Source: a bacterium
Lineage (GTDB): Bacteria; Oederibacteriota; PGYV01
Direction of reading: 5' to 3'
DNA length: 58,136 nucleotides
NCBI GenBank assembly: GCA_029565735.1
Contig: JAKQNO010000102.1
Location: forward strand, 1-58,136
How positions within the stretch are numbered: position 1 is the first letter of the stretch; each line of letters opens with the position of its first letter. Of this stretch, positions 1 to 7,708 are shown one piece after another. The notes beneath the pieces were generated by a model, which was not told the DNA's origin, ran no database searches, and saw nothing but the letters and a program-made list of their open reading frames with translations. The translations under genes were made by a program, and so were the position numbers.

Positions 1-62
1 CCGGCTTCCGCCTCTTTTAAAATCCCAAAAATCTGTGCTTCCGTGAACCTGCTTCTCTTCAT
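1..62 (-). CDS. IS3-family transposase OrfA, N-terminal fragment
   Basis: The minus strand reads MKRSRFTEAQIFGILKEA and a few more residues to the window edge. This is the characteristic start of IS3-family OrfA, the helix-turn-helix protein (Tnp_1 / HTH_Tnp) that binds the element's ends and is fused to OrfB by programmed -1 frameshifting. The ATG at 60-62 is preceded by a strong AGGAGG seven bases upstream. Only about 20 codons lie in the window; the remainder is outside. The matching OrfB C-terminus at 58056-58136 is on the same strand and could belong to another copy of the same element. Confidence 0.85.
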   Translation of the reverse strand, partial: MKRSRFTEAQIFGILKEAEA

Positions 63-121
63 GTCCAAACCTCCTGATACTGGTAGTTTTAACACTTAAT
101 CACTCCAGTTTCAAGTGGTCC
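1..121 (-). mobile_element. IS3-family insertion sequence, left-hand end (partial)
   Basis: The element continues beyond the window start. It contains the N-terminus of OrfA and about 50-60 bp of non-coding end. The likely terminus is near 119-122: read inward it begins ACCACTTGAAA (109-119, minus strand), which resembles ACCAATTTAAGG at 58033-58044, the outer end of the IS fragment at the other edge of the window. The match is imperfect, so the exact boundary is an inference. The element probably cut the lipoprotein gene beside it. Confidence 0.7.
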
Positions 122-407
122 AGTTTTTGGGGGTAAGCTCATCCGTACTATCAGCGATATTGAAAACAATCAAATTATTACCCTTAATTCCCAATACTTC
201 ATTATTTCCATAACCCCAATCAATAAAAATTATCTCTTTACCCTCTCCAACTTTCACAATTTCTTCAACATCAATTATACCCGCAAAATCCCGAGTCATT
301 TTATAAACCTTTGGAGTTTGAGCTGGTTCTTTTATTCGACTACGCTCGTTATCATTAGCACAAGAAACAATTATTAAACTAATAATCAGAATAAGTATTT
401 TTTTCAT
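111..407 (-). CDS. small lipoprotein, 3' end probably truncated by the IS
   Basis: About 98 residues. It has a lipoprotein signal (MKKILILIISLIIVSC) with the lipobox Cys directly after IVS, so the mature protein would be lipidated and membrane-anchored. I take the second Met (405-407) as start because GGAGG lies eight bases upstream; the Met at 411-413 overlaps that site. The last residues W-T-T and the TGA stop (111-122) coincide with the presumed IS terminus, so the original C-terminus is probably lost. No family recognised. The sequence is clearly AT-richer than the housekeeping genes, as in the two genes upstream. Confidence 0.7.
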   Translation of the reverse strand: MKKILILIISLIIVSCANDNERSRIKEPAQTPKVYKMTRDFAGIIDVEEIVKVGEGKEIIFIDWGYGNNEVLGIKGNNLIVFNIADSTDELTPKNWTT

Positions 408-461
408 AATCATTTCCTCCCGTTATATTCTTGCATTAATAACGTATAGTTATAATCGTTT

Positions 462-1289
462 TTAATTCAACTTTCCGTTTATATACTTATCAATCTCTTC
501 CCCATACTGATTTGTATTAATGCTTTCAGTTATTTCATTCCATATATTTGAGTTTTTTATAGTAAGGTTATAGAACTCAAAAGCTGAATCTTTATTTCCA
601 CTATAAATTAAATCAAAGATATATTGTAAAGCTTCGGACAATTCAGGTTTTGAATTATACCCGTTTACTTTTTGCTGCATTTCCTCTTTTGATGGAGGTT
701 TTTTCTTCATAAATTTTCCTGATAAATGATATTCACCGTCAACAAATTCCAATGTCAATTTTGGGGCCGGCGCAAGAGCACAGGCAACCCATCTGCACCC
801 ATAACTTTTATCGGTTCCTATTATCTCTTTACTGGCATTTCCATCCAAATCTATAACCTGCAAATCCTTGAAGCCTTCCTTAAAATAAAAACGACCGATA
901 GTTTTAAATTCTTTCCCCAGTGAAAAAATCGTATATTGATAATCCCTTGGTGCATACTCATACAAAACATCCGGAATGCCGTCGCCGGTTATATCTTTGC
1001 CAACAATATGCACTCTGCATGTCTGAGTATTTGGATTTTTAACATCCCTATTATGGTCAAAAACAAGATTGTCATTGTGCCAGATTTGTAATTGAACATC
1101 GCCGTTTCCATGCGTATCACGCCAATGCTTGATGGTGTAGTTTCCTTCTATTTTTACAGTCCTCTCCCACACCATTTCGGATTCCGCTACATTATCATCT
1201 GATATTACAAAATCCTGTTTTTTTAAATCAGTATTCCCACCACATCCAAAAAAGAATAAAGCAGCAATTATAACCAATATTTTTTTCAT
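462..1289 (-). CDS. lipoprotein with FG-GAP/VCBS-like Asp-rich repeats
   Basis: About 275 residues. The start is placed at the internal Met of MKKILVIIAALFFFGC, which follows an AAAGGAAA ribosome site and gives a clean lipoprotein signal with lipobox FFGC. An upstream in-frame Met exists (1337) but would bury the signal and overlap the neighbouring gene. Residues around 105-115 (DITGDGIPD) and 145-155 (DLDGNASKE) look like the Asp/Asn/Gly calcium-binding loops of FG-GAP/VCBS repeats, seen in extracellular and periplasmic proteins. Function unknown. It lies in the AT-rich accessory cluster with another lipoprotein and two membrane proteins on the same strand. Confidence 0.7.
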   Translation of the reverse strand: MKKILVIIAALFFFGCGGNTDLKKQDFVISDDNVAESEMVWERTVKIEGNYTIKHWRDTHGNGDVQLQIWHNDNLVFDHNRDVKNPNTQTCRVHIVGKDITGDGIPDVLYEYAPRDYQYTIFSLGKEFKTIGRFYFKEGFKDLQVIDLDGNASKEIIGTDKSYGCRWVACALAPAPKLTLEFVDGEYHLSGKFMKKKPPSKEEMQQKVNGYNSKPELSEALQYIFDLIYSGNKDSAFEFYNLTIKNSNIWNEITESINTNQYGEEIDKYINGKLN

Positions 1290-1312
1290 CCGTTTTCCTT
1301 TTAATACTATTG

Positions 1313-2071
1313 TCATTCCGCGAAAGAGCTTCCACATTCACCGCAAAATTTACTGCTGCTACTGTTTATTAAGCCACATTGTTTACAGATATTGTTTAAG
1401 ATCCCTGCTTTAATGGCAAAATACAAATAAGGCAAATTGTGTTTGTTGTATATCATGTACTTATTATCAGTATTAGCAGTACTAATAAAAATACGCGCAG
1501 AATCATATTTTTCACAGCCATACTTTAGTTCTTTGATATTCTTATACTCAATATTCAATTTTTGCCATCCGTTTTCAAGTATCAATCCATTATTATTAAT
1601 CTCAACATATGAAAACCCATTTCGATTAAAAGACATTGCTTTTCTTTCTTTAATACCAGACTGTATAGGAACTTTTACCAACTTTGGAATTAAACTAGCT
1701 CTATTGAATATTTCATTAACCAATTCGTCATACTGCCTCATTTGATAATCAACAAACATAAGTCTTTTCTTATTTTCATCAAGCAAATCAATACGCCTCA
1801 TGGAAATATTTTCACGCAGATGCTTGATCTGGCTCCATTTAAAAGTTTGTTTTTTTCCTAATGCACCATGAAATTCAATCGTGTCTTGATCGATAAAAAC
1901 TCTTCTTCTGGAAAGAAATAAACCCCATATTAAAAAAGCTGACATAATTACACATATAAATTTTACTTCTTCTAAATCAATTTTTTCCCTCACTAACACC
2001 ATTAACGCTAACATAATCAAAATACCATTTAAAATAATTTTAACACTGAATTTATATATTTTCTTTTGCAT
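1313..2071 (-). CDS. membrane protein with PH-like domain and C-terminal zinc ribbon
   Basis: About 252 residues. Two membrane segments near the N-terminus (around residues 10-30 and 35-55) are followed by a strand-rich region beginning RRRVFIDQDTIEFHGAL, which resembles bacterial PH-like (bPH) domains. The C-terminus is a compact zinc ribbon, CKQCG...CGECG, with two CxxC pairs. The start chosen is MQKKIYKF (2071), preceded by GGGAGC; the ORF extends six codons further upstream. The role is unknown; the combination suggests a small envelope or regulatory protein. It is followed after 23 bp by the lipoprotein gene at 462-1289, probably in one transcript. Confidence 0.65.
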   Translation of the reverse strand: MQKKIYKFSVKIILNGILIMLALMVLVREKIDLEEVKFICVIMSAFLIWGLFLSRRRVFIDQDTIEFHGALGKKQTFKWSQIKHLRENISMRRIDLLDENKKRLMFVDYQMRQYDELVNEIFNRASLIPKLVKVPIQSGIKERKAMSFNRNGFSYVEINNNGLILENGWQKLNIEYKNIKELKYGCEKYDSARIFISTANTDNKYMIYNKHNLPYLYFAIKAGILNNICKQCGLINSSSSKFCGECGSSFAE

Positions 2072-2131
2072 TAAGCGCTCCCATATCAAAACAAATTATT
2101 TATTTTCTCTCTTTAAAATACTCCCATACTG

Positions 2132-2593
2132 CTATTTATAAGGATCTGCTGCAAAGCAGATAAAAAAAATTAAAACTATTATGGCCGCTCCTAATATATA
2201 TAGGTTACCGGTTTCAGAGAACTTAAAAAATAAAAGACCTATTACAGCAAATGACAACCCTAAAAGCAGTCTATTGCCTGGGTTATATGACCCATTGTGT
2301 GATATCTTAACACTCTTAGATAAAACATTTGTCCACGTGCCTTTAAAATAGAACGCATCAAATACAAATCTTTTCTTATCAAATTGAATTACGTATGTGT
2401 ATGCAGGACCGCCAAATGCGTCTTTATAACTTCTTACAGCAACCTTATTTGATCTAAGCGAGTATGTTTTAAATAACCCACTTAATACAATATCATTTTT
2501 ACGTATTTCTATTTTTTTAATAAAATAAGGCGGTGCAAACAACGCACGTAAAAAAAACGCCTTGAATTCATTTTTGTTGCTTTTTCTAACCAT
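2132..2593 (-). CDS. small membrane protein, PH-like N-terminal part
   Basis: 153 residues. The first 100 residues are strand-rich (IEIRKNDIVLSGLFKTYSL and VIQFDKKRFVFDAFYFKG), similar in style to the PH-like part of the gene just downstream. Two closely spaced hydrophobic segments form the C-terminal third (about 105-122 and 128-147). The ATG start overlaps the last 8 bp of the upstream acetyltransferase gene, with GGGGGAG just before it, so translation is probably coupled. No named family recognised. It could be a paralogue of the 1313-2071 product, inferred from layout only. Confidence 0.65.
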   Translation of the reverse strand: MVRKSNKNEFKAFFLRALFAPPYFIKKIEIRKNDIVLSGLFKTYSLRSNKVAVRSYKDAFGGPAYTYVIQFDKKRFVFDAFYFKGTWTNVLSKSVKISHNGSYNPGNRLLLGLSFAVIGLLFFKFSETGNLYILGAAIIVLIFFICFAADPYK

Positions 2594-3146
2594 TAAAATA
2601 CTCCCCCGCCAGTATCGCGTAGCTTTTCATGTCCCTGAACTGGCCTCTTATAAAAACATACTGCCGCAGGATGCCTTCAAATTTCATCCCGCATTTTTCC
2701 AGAAGCCGCGACGACGCTTCGTTTTCCGCGTCGCAGACCGCCTCTATCCTGTTAAGCTTCAGCTCATTAAACCCGAATTCAATGCTTTTATTGACAGCTT
2801 CCGTCATATAGCCCTTGCGCCAGTGTTCTTTTCTTATGGCAAAGGCTATCTCTCCCCTTTTATTCGCGGCAAAGGCGGAGACAAACCCGCATGTGCCTAT
2901 AAGCTGATTGCTGCTTTTTAAAATAACCGCCCAGTTGGAAGGCTTGTTACCGGCGTAACGCTTTGTAATAAACCTTACCAGCACTTTTGAATCTTCAATT
3001 GTTTTATGAACATCCCACGAAGTGTATTTGGCCACATCAGGGTCGGACGCGAATTCAAAAACCGCTTTATAATCTTCGGCCTGCACAGGGCGCAGTATAA
3101 GGTTTTTGGTTTCCAAAACCGGAAGATTTACAAAATGTTTTTTCAT
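2586..3146 (-). CDS. GNAT N-acetyltransferase, RimJ/RimL type
   Basis: 186 residues from the Met of MKKHFVNLPVLETKNLILRP, a typical RimJ/RimL opening; GGGGAAAA lies just upstream. The ORF is open for 24 more codons but those run into the palindromic repeats at 3193-3264 and are not protein-like. The acetyl-CoA loop is visible as RKEHWRKGYMTEA, followed by RIEAVCDAENEASSRLLEKC and GMKFEGILR, the classic C-terminal motif of this family. These cytosolic enzymes acetylate protein N-termini, ribosomal proteins or small amines; the substrate here cannot be read from sequence. Confidence 0.9.
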   Translation of the reverse strand: MKKHFVNLPVLETKNLILRPVQAEDYKAVFEFASDPDVAKYTSWDVHKTIEDSKVLVRFITKRYAGNKPSNWAVILKSSNQLIGTCGFVSAFAANKRGEIAFAIRKEHWRKGYMTEAVNKSIEFGFNELKLNRIEAVCDAENEASSRLLEKCGMKFEGILRQYVFIRGQFRDMKSYAILAGEYFNG

Positions 3147-3192
3147 TTTTCCCCGTCCCGATAATTTAGTTAAAAACCGCGTCCTAAAACCA

Positions 3193-3217
3193 CGCACCCT
3201 GAAGGGTGCGGCTACCA
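3193..3217 (+). repeat. REP-like palindrome, family A copy 1
   Basis: Stem CGCACCCT / AGGGTGCG around a GA loop, followed by GCTACCA. First of six family A copies in the window. Confidence 0.85.
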
Positions 3218-3237
3218 CTACAATTACACTTCAACTA

Positions 3238-3264
3238 CCGCGGGCTAAAGACCCGCGTCTACCA
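3238..3264 (+). repeat. REP-like palindrome, family B copy 1
   Basis: Stem CGCGGG / CCCGCG around loop CTAAAGA, followed by TCTACCA. Twenty bases after the family A copy; the A-B pair recurs at 3350-3421. Confidence 0.85.
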
Positions 3265-3296
3265 AGTCTAAACCAAACGCCTGGCCGCAGCCTTAC

Positions 3297-3323
3297 CGCT
3301 TATGCTTAATTGCTTATAGCTTA
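3297..3323 (+). repeat. CTTA-word repeat, family C copy 1
   Basis: Reads CCGCTTATGCTTAATTGC then TTATAGCTTA. Near-identical words occur at 41286-41324, 45410-45447 (reverse complement), 48211-48237 (reverse complement) and 48262-48344. Confidence 0.7.
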
Positions 3324-3349
3324 AATTTGCTGTCTTTTAAAGCAACTGC

Positions 3350-3421
3350 CGCACCCTAAAGGGTGCGCCTACCACTGCAATTCCACTTCAACTGCCGCGG
3401 GCTAAAGACCCGCGTCTACCA
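3350..3421 (+). repeat. REP-like palindromes, A copy 2 followed by B copy 2
   Basis: Family A at 3350-3374 (AA loop) and family B at 3395-3421, both with the CTACCA tail. Together with copies at 3193-3264 they fill most of the 295-bp gap between the acetyltransferase and radical SAM genes. Confidence 0.85.
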
Positions 3422-3441
3422 ATGCACTCAAAAAACAAATT

Positions 3442-4908
3442 CTAATAATCCTTTGTATGCCCCATAAGCGATTTAACTCCTCGGAAAGCCAGGGCAATTT
3501 CCCGCGGGCTGCGCATTGATAATAAACTCTTTATTAAAAATAACGGGTGCTTGTGAATGTTCCACATCTTTTTGCACCAGTATTCATTGTCATAATTTGA
3601 CTTTAAAATATTATGCTCCATGTCCATCTTATCATAATCTCTGCCGTCCTGCGTAAGCCACCCGTTGTTTTCCGCGTCTTTATAAAGAGGGGTCCCCGGA
3701 TACGGCATAATTATTGACGCCTGCATTGAATCCCCAAAGTGTGTCTTATAAAGCATAAGTTCTTTTGCGGCGGCGTATGTCTTTTTCACGGCGTCTTCAT
3801 TTTCCCACGGGTAGCCCACCATCATTGTAAGCATCACTTTAAACCCGTACCGTTTTGCCCTTTTTACGTTTTCAATTATGTCTTCTATTTTTTCAAGCTT
3901 GCCTATCCTGTGAAGCGTGGCTGTATCGCCTGATTCAAGGCCCACTTTTAATAACCTGTACCCAATCTTTTTCATAAGCGCGCATTTTTCTTCTGTTAAA
4001 TTTTCGGCGCGCGCGTTGGAGCTTATTACAAATTTTCCCTTAATCCCGCGCTTTTCAATTTCAACAAGAAATTCCTGCATCCACGCCGTGTTCCACACAG
4101 CGCCGGATTCGTTGTCGTCAAATATCTCGTACACCCCGTATTTTTTAACCAGAATTTCCACTTCACCCGCCACGTTGGCGGCGGAGCGCAGCCGCGCTTT
4201 TCTTGCCCAGAACGCGTGCTGCCAGATACAAAACGTGCATACGCCGCCTGTGTCTTTGCCTTCGCGGCCGCAGCCGCGCCCGGTTAAAATATACGCGCAC
4301 GGCCGTAAAAGATAGGCTTCGCCGTAAGTTTTCCAGTTTGTCAAATCGCGGTCAATATACGGCAATTCGTCAAGGTTATCATACAGTTTAAACCTGCCGG
4401 AATTTTTTATTTCCCCGTTTTCCCTGTAATAAACGCCCGCGGGCATTTCTTCTTTTCCTGACAGGTGCCGCGCAAGTTTAAGCGCCAGAATATCGTAATC
4501 GCCGCCGGTTAAAATATAATCCGCCGGGCAGTTCTGCATGGTCTCTTCCGGAAAATACGTCACGTGATCGCCGCACAGGACAACCCTGCACGCGGGATAT
4601 TTTTTCTTAAAGTTTTTCACCCATTCCCAGTGATATTTTATTATGGGCGTTTTTGTTTCAAGCAGAACAGTGTCAGGCGAAAAAGCGTCAAGCCGTTCGT
4701 CAAACCCTTCCTGCGTCATGCCTTCGTTTATTCCGTCAAGAAAAAGAGTTTCGTAACCCGCCTGCTTTAAATTTGTGGCGGCGTGCGCCGGTATAAGCGG
4801 ATAGATTTTAATCTGTTTTGAATGGGTGAACTTAAACTGCCTGTTCTGCCCTAAAAGGGGGATTTTTCCGCCGCGGTAAACAGGCGGGTAGATTATTGCA
4901 AAACGCAT
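3442..4908 (-). CDS. B12-binding domain radical SAM protein with unusual Cys spacing
   Basis: 488 residues. Residues 1-150 look like a cobalamin-binding Rossmann domain (FAIIYPPVYRGGKIPLLG; later YILTGGDYD). Residues about 200-430 are the radical SAM barrel. The cluster cysteines appear to be C213, C224 and C227 in GRGCGREGKDTGGVCTFC, a CX10CX2C spacing where the family norm is CX3CX2C. After the barrel comes a helical tail. Such proteins methylate or rearrange unreactive carbons in lipids, cofactors or peptides; no substrate can be assigned. It begins 25 bp after the M23 peptidase gene and is probably cotranscribed, so an envelope-related role is possible but unproven. Confidence 0.85.
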   Translation of the reverse strand: MRFAIIYPPVYRGGKIPLLGQNRQFKFTHSKQIKIYPLIPAHAATNLKQAGYETLFLDGINEGMTQEGFDERLDAFSPDTVLLETKTPIIKYHWEWVKNFKKKYPACRVVLCGDHVTYFPEETMQNCPADYILTGGDYDILALKLARHLSGKEEMPAGVYYRENGEIKNSGRFKLYDNLDELPYIDRDLTNWKTYGEAYLLRPCAYILTGRGCGREGKDTGGVCTFCIWQHAFWARKARLRSAANVAGEVEILVKKYGVYEIFDDNESGAVWNTAWMQEFLVEIEKRGIKGKFVISSNARAENLTEEKCALMKKIGYRLLKVGLESGDTATLHRIGKLEKIEDIIENVKRAKRYGFKVMLTMMVGYPWENEDAVKKTYAAAKELMLYKTHFGDSMQASIIMPYPGTPLYKDAENNGWLTQDGRDYDKMDMEHNILKSNYDNEYWCKKMWNIHKHPLFLIKSLLSMRSPREIALAFRGVKSLMGHTKDY

Positions 4909-4933
4909 TATCAGCTTCTTTTCGCGGTAATTT

Positions 4934-5956
4934 CTACCACAGATAATCCAGCGGGTTTTTCACGGCGCCGTTTCTGAAAATTGAAAAATGAAGGTGCGGC
5001 CCTGTGGTGCGCCCGGTGTTGCCGGACTTGGCAATTAACTGCCCTGCCTTTACGCGCTGCCCCTGTTTTACGTGTATCTTGCTTAAGTGGCCGTATAACG
5101 TAGAATAACCGTTATCATGCTGAATGCGAATGTAATACCCGTACCCGTTGCCAAAACCGGCCTCTGTAACCGTGCCGGCGGCCGCGGCGCCCACCCAGGT
5201 TCCTATCTTGGCGCGGATGTCCACACCGTTATGCATTTTAGTCACGCCCTGAATTAACGGGTCGTTTCTTGTTCCTATAAGGGATGTGTATTCACCGGCA
5301 AGAGGCGACCTGAAAAGGCGCCTTGTGGCAAAAAGTTTTGCCATATCTTCATTTAAAAATACCGGCTTTTTTCCCTGAATAAAAAGTATGTCGCCTGTCT
5401 TAAGCCTGAACCCTATGCTGTTATACTGCTTAATGTAGTCCTCTGTGACATTATACGCTTCGGCAATTTCTTTTAATGTTTCGCCGGCCTTTACCTGATG
5501 AATCGTCCCGCCCACGCTTGGAATAATTACCTGTTCGCCAAGGCTTGCGGTTAAGTTCTGAAACTGTGGGTTGCACCCGACTATTGTGTCTATTGTATAA
5601 TTTCTTTTCTTGGCTAAGCCCCAGAAGTTTTCCCCGTTTTTTACGGTATGAACGGAAAACTTTGCCCCTTTGGCAAGCGATTTTTTATTAAGGTAAACAA
5701 GGGCAAGTTCCATATCGCGGCTGCATACATCCGCGTAACTGTCGTTCATTAATTCGGAATAGTCCTGTTTGCTGTCCGCAAGCAGCGTATTGCCGGATGC
5801 TTTGGGTTTTAAAGGCGCGTTGGCAGCGCTGTCGCCGGCGCTTAATAATATGCCCGCGAAAGTTGTAAGCACAACAAACGCAATAAAAGCAAAAAGCACC
5901 GCCACCCTTTGCAGCGATACATTTTTAAGGTGTTTCTTTATAAAACTGTCAAGCAT
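4934..5956 (-). CDS. LysM-domain M23 metallopeptidase (murein endopeptidase-like)
   Basis: 340 residues. One membrane segment at 17-39, two LysM domains (about 102-147, HTVKNGENFWGLAKK; 152-195, HQVKAGETLKEIAEA) and a C-terminal M23 domain (about 220-340). Zinc ligands are visible as H242 and D246 (HNGVD) and H323 (HLHF); H290 (YGH) is the conserved catalytic His. All active-site residues are present, so it should be an active periplasmic peptidoglycan endopeptidase rather than a degenerate NlpD/EnvC activator. ATG start is supported by AGGAAG upstream. It heads a two-gene unit with the radical SAM gene and is divergent from the TCA operon. Confidence 0.93.
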   Translation of the reverse strand: MLDSFIKKHLKNVSLQRVAVLFAFIAFVVLTTFAGILLSAGDSAANAPLKPKASGNTLLADSKQDYSELMNDSYADVCSRDMELALVYLNKKSLAKGAKFSVHTVKNGENFWGLAKKRNYTIDTIVGCNPQFQNLTASLGEQVIIPSVGGTIHQVKAGETLKEIAEAYNVTEDYIKQYNSIGFRLKTGDILFIQGKKPVFLNEDMAKLFATRRLFRSPLAGEYTSLIGTRNDPLIQGVTKMHNGVDIRAKIGTWVGAAAAGTVTEAGFGNGYGYYIRIQHDNGYSTLYGHLSKIHVKQGQRVKAGQLIAKSGNTGRTTGPHLHFSIFRNGAVKNPLDYLW

Positions 5957-6035
5957 TATGCACTTCCTTGGCTGTTTTTATTTCCTGCATAAAAATATAT
6001 AGCATAACAGGGGGGAAATCAAGGGGAAAAAACCG

Positions 6036-6215
6036 AAGGTCGGAAGGTCAGAGGGACAGAGGGACAGAGGGACAGAAGGACAGAAGGACAGAAGGACAGA
6101 AGGACAGAAGGACGGAGGGACAGAAGGTCGGAAGGTCGGAGGGAGCGACGAGCATACGGAGAAAGTTTGAAGATTTTGCAGTTCTTCCGTCCCTCTGTCC
6201 CTCTGTGCATCCGTC
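6036..6215. repeat. GGACAGA tandem word block with inverted end (family D)
   Basis: The 349-bp gap between the divergent genes holds a degenerate tandem array of 8-10 bp units (GGGACAGA, AGGACAGA, GGTCGGAA). The array is followed at 6182-6220 by its reverse complement (CCGTCCCTCTGTCCCTCTGT), so the block could fold on itself. The same words recur at 16341-16376, 45350-45385 and 45536-45580. ORFs crossing it are low-complexity and not credible genes. Confidence 0.8.
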
Positions 6216-6231
6216 CCTCACGTTCTACTCA

Positions 6232-6260
6232 TTGACGGGGGGTATTAAATAGGTTATAAT
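6232..6260 (+). promoter_or_regulatory. sigma-70 promoter of the TCA operon
   Basis: TTGACG at 6232-6237, 17-bp spacer, TATAAT at 6255-6260. The leader to the GTG start at 6306 is about 40 nt and contains AGGAGG. Confidence 0.8.
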
Positions 6261-6305
6261 TTCAAGACTTAATTTGCAGTTTATGCCTTATCAGGAGGTT
6301 TTATA

Positions 6306-7706
6306 GTGCTGCGTTATAATAAAACAAGGAAACTTTTTGAAGAAGAGTTCTATCATTACGAACTTCAGGACGTCAAAGAACCCCAGCTTTACAGGGACTT
6401 CTTTCCTTATGATGATGTTCCCAAAATAGTCTTTAACAACAGGGTCATGCCCATGGACCCGCCGGAAGATATCTGGATAACAGATACCACCTTCCGCGAC
6501 GGGCAGCAGTCGCTTCCGCCTTTTGAAGTTGACGACATTGTCCACATTTTTGACCTTATGCACAAACTTGACGGCAACACCGGCCTTATCCGCCAGACAG
6601 AGTTCTTTTTATACACAGACAGGGACCGCGCCGCCATTGAAAAATGCCTTGCGCGCGGTTATAAATACCCGGAAATAACGGGCTGGATACGCGCAGTTGA
6701 AAATGATTTTAAACTTGTAAAGGCAATGGGGCTTAAAGAGACAGGGATACTTACATCCGTTTCCGACTATCACATTTTCCTTAAACTTAAATGGACGCGC
6801 AGGCAGGCAATGGACAATTACTTAAAGATAGTAAAAACCGCGCTTGATAACGGCATAATTCCCCGCTGCCATTTTGAAGACATCACAAGGGCGGATATTT
6901 ACGGTTTTGTCGTGCCCTTTGCAAGCGAACTTATGAAACTTGCGCAGCAGTATAAGATGCCGGTTAAAATAAGGATGTGCGACACCATGGGCTACGGCAT
7001 TGCAATGCCCGGCGCCGCGCTTCCGCGCAATGTCAACGGCATTGTTTACAACCTGCACCATTTTGCAGGCGTGCCTTCCGAATGGCTTGAATGGCACGGG
7101 CATAACGATTTTTACCGCGGCCTTACAAACGGCATATACGCGTGGATGTACGGCGCGTGTTCCGTTAACGCGGCGTGGCTTGGAATAGGCGAAAGGACGG
7201 GCAATACGCCAATTGAAGCCTTAATCATGGAATATATTTCCCTTCGCGGCCGCGACGGCAAGGAAACCCTTGACACCACAATAATCACGGAAATTGCGCG
7301 CTACATGAGCCAGAAAATGGGCGTGGAAATAGCGGCCAAGCAGCCCCTTGTAGGCAAAAACTTTAACGTAACCAAGGCCGGCATTCACGCCGACGGGCTT
7401 ATGAAGAACGAGGAAATATACAACATATTTGACACGAAAAAAGTTTTAAACAGGCCGATAATGGTCGGAATAACGGATAAATCAGGCGTGTCGGGCATTG
7501 CGTTCTGGATAAACGCCTTTTTTGAAATACCTGACGGGGAAAAACTTGCAAAGGATAATCCCGGAGTCGTAAAAATAAAGGATATCGTGGACAAGCAGTA
7601 CGTTGACGGCAGAATTATAGGAATAGCGGACGAGGAAATGATAACATGGGTGAAGGAATATCTTCCTGAAATCTACAAAAAATTCGGACAAAACGCGGGA
7701 GTGTAA
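6306..7706 (+). CDS. Re-type citrate synthase (HMGL-like family)
   Basis: 466 residues. Makes citrate from oxaloacetate and acetyl-CoA with Re stereochemistry in anaerobes. It belongs to the DRE-TIM/HMGL fold shared with isopropylmalate and homocitrate synthases: [10 protein letters not shown] (59-68) and metal-binding EWHGHND (262-268, H264 and H266). Long blocks such as [19 protein letters not shown] and [14 protein letters not shown] match my memory of clostridial and Syntrophus Re-citrate synthases rather than LeuA. Context is decisive: isocitrate dehydrogenase follows after 2 bp, then malate dehydrogenase and fumarase, and no Si-citrate synthase is present. Start is GTG with AGGAGG seven bases upstream. 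The alternative, homocitrate synthase, is less likely here. Confidence 0.85.
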   Translation: MLRYNKTRKLFEEEFYHYELQDVKEPQLYRDFFPYDDVPKIVFNNRVMPMDPPEDIWITDTTFRDGQQSLPPFEVDDIVHIFDLMHKLDGNTGLIRQTEFFLYTDRDRAAIEKCLARGYKYPEITGWIRAVENDFKLVKAMGLKETGILTSVSDYHIFLKLKWTRRQAMDNYLKIVKTALDNGIIPRCHFEDITRADIYGFVVPFASELMKLAQQYKMPVKIRMCDTMGYGIAMPGAALPRNVNGIVYNLHHFAGVPSEWLEWHGHNDFYRGLTNGIYAWMYGACSVNAAWLGIGERTGNTPIEALIMEYISLRGRDGKETLDTTIITEIARYMSQKMGVEIAAKQPLVGKNFNVTKAGIHADGLMKNEEIYNIFDTKKVLNRPIMVGITDKSGVSGIAFWINAFFEIPDGEKLAKDNPGVVKIKDIVDKQYVDGRIIGIADEEMITWVKEYLPEIYKKFGQNAGV

Positions 7707-7708
7707 AC

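Noticed and set aside
6036-6252. CRISPR-like or coding signal in the GGACAGA block (ORFs of 94 and 63 residues)
   Set aside because: Units are only 8-10 bp and run directly into one another without spacers. The ORF translations are pure Arg/Gln/Glu/Gly or Ser/Leu/Arg/Pro low complexity with no ribosome site.
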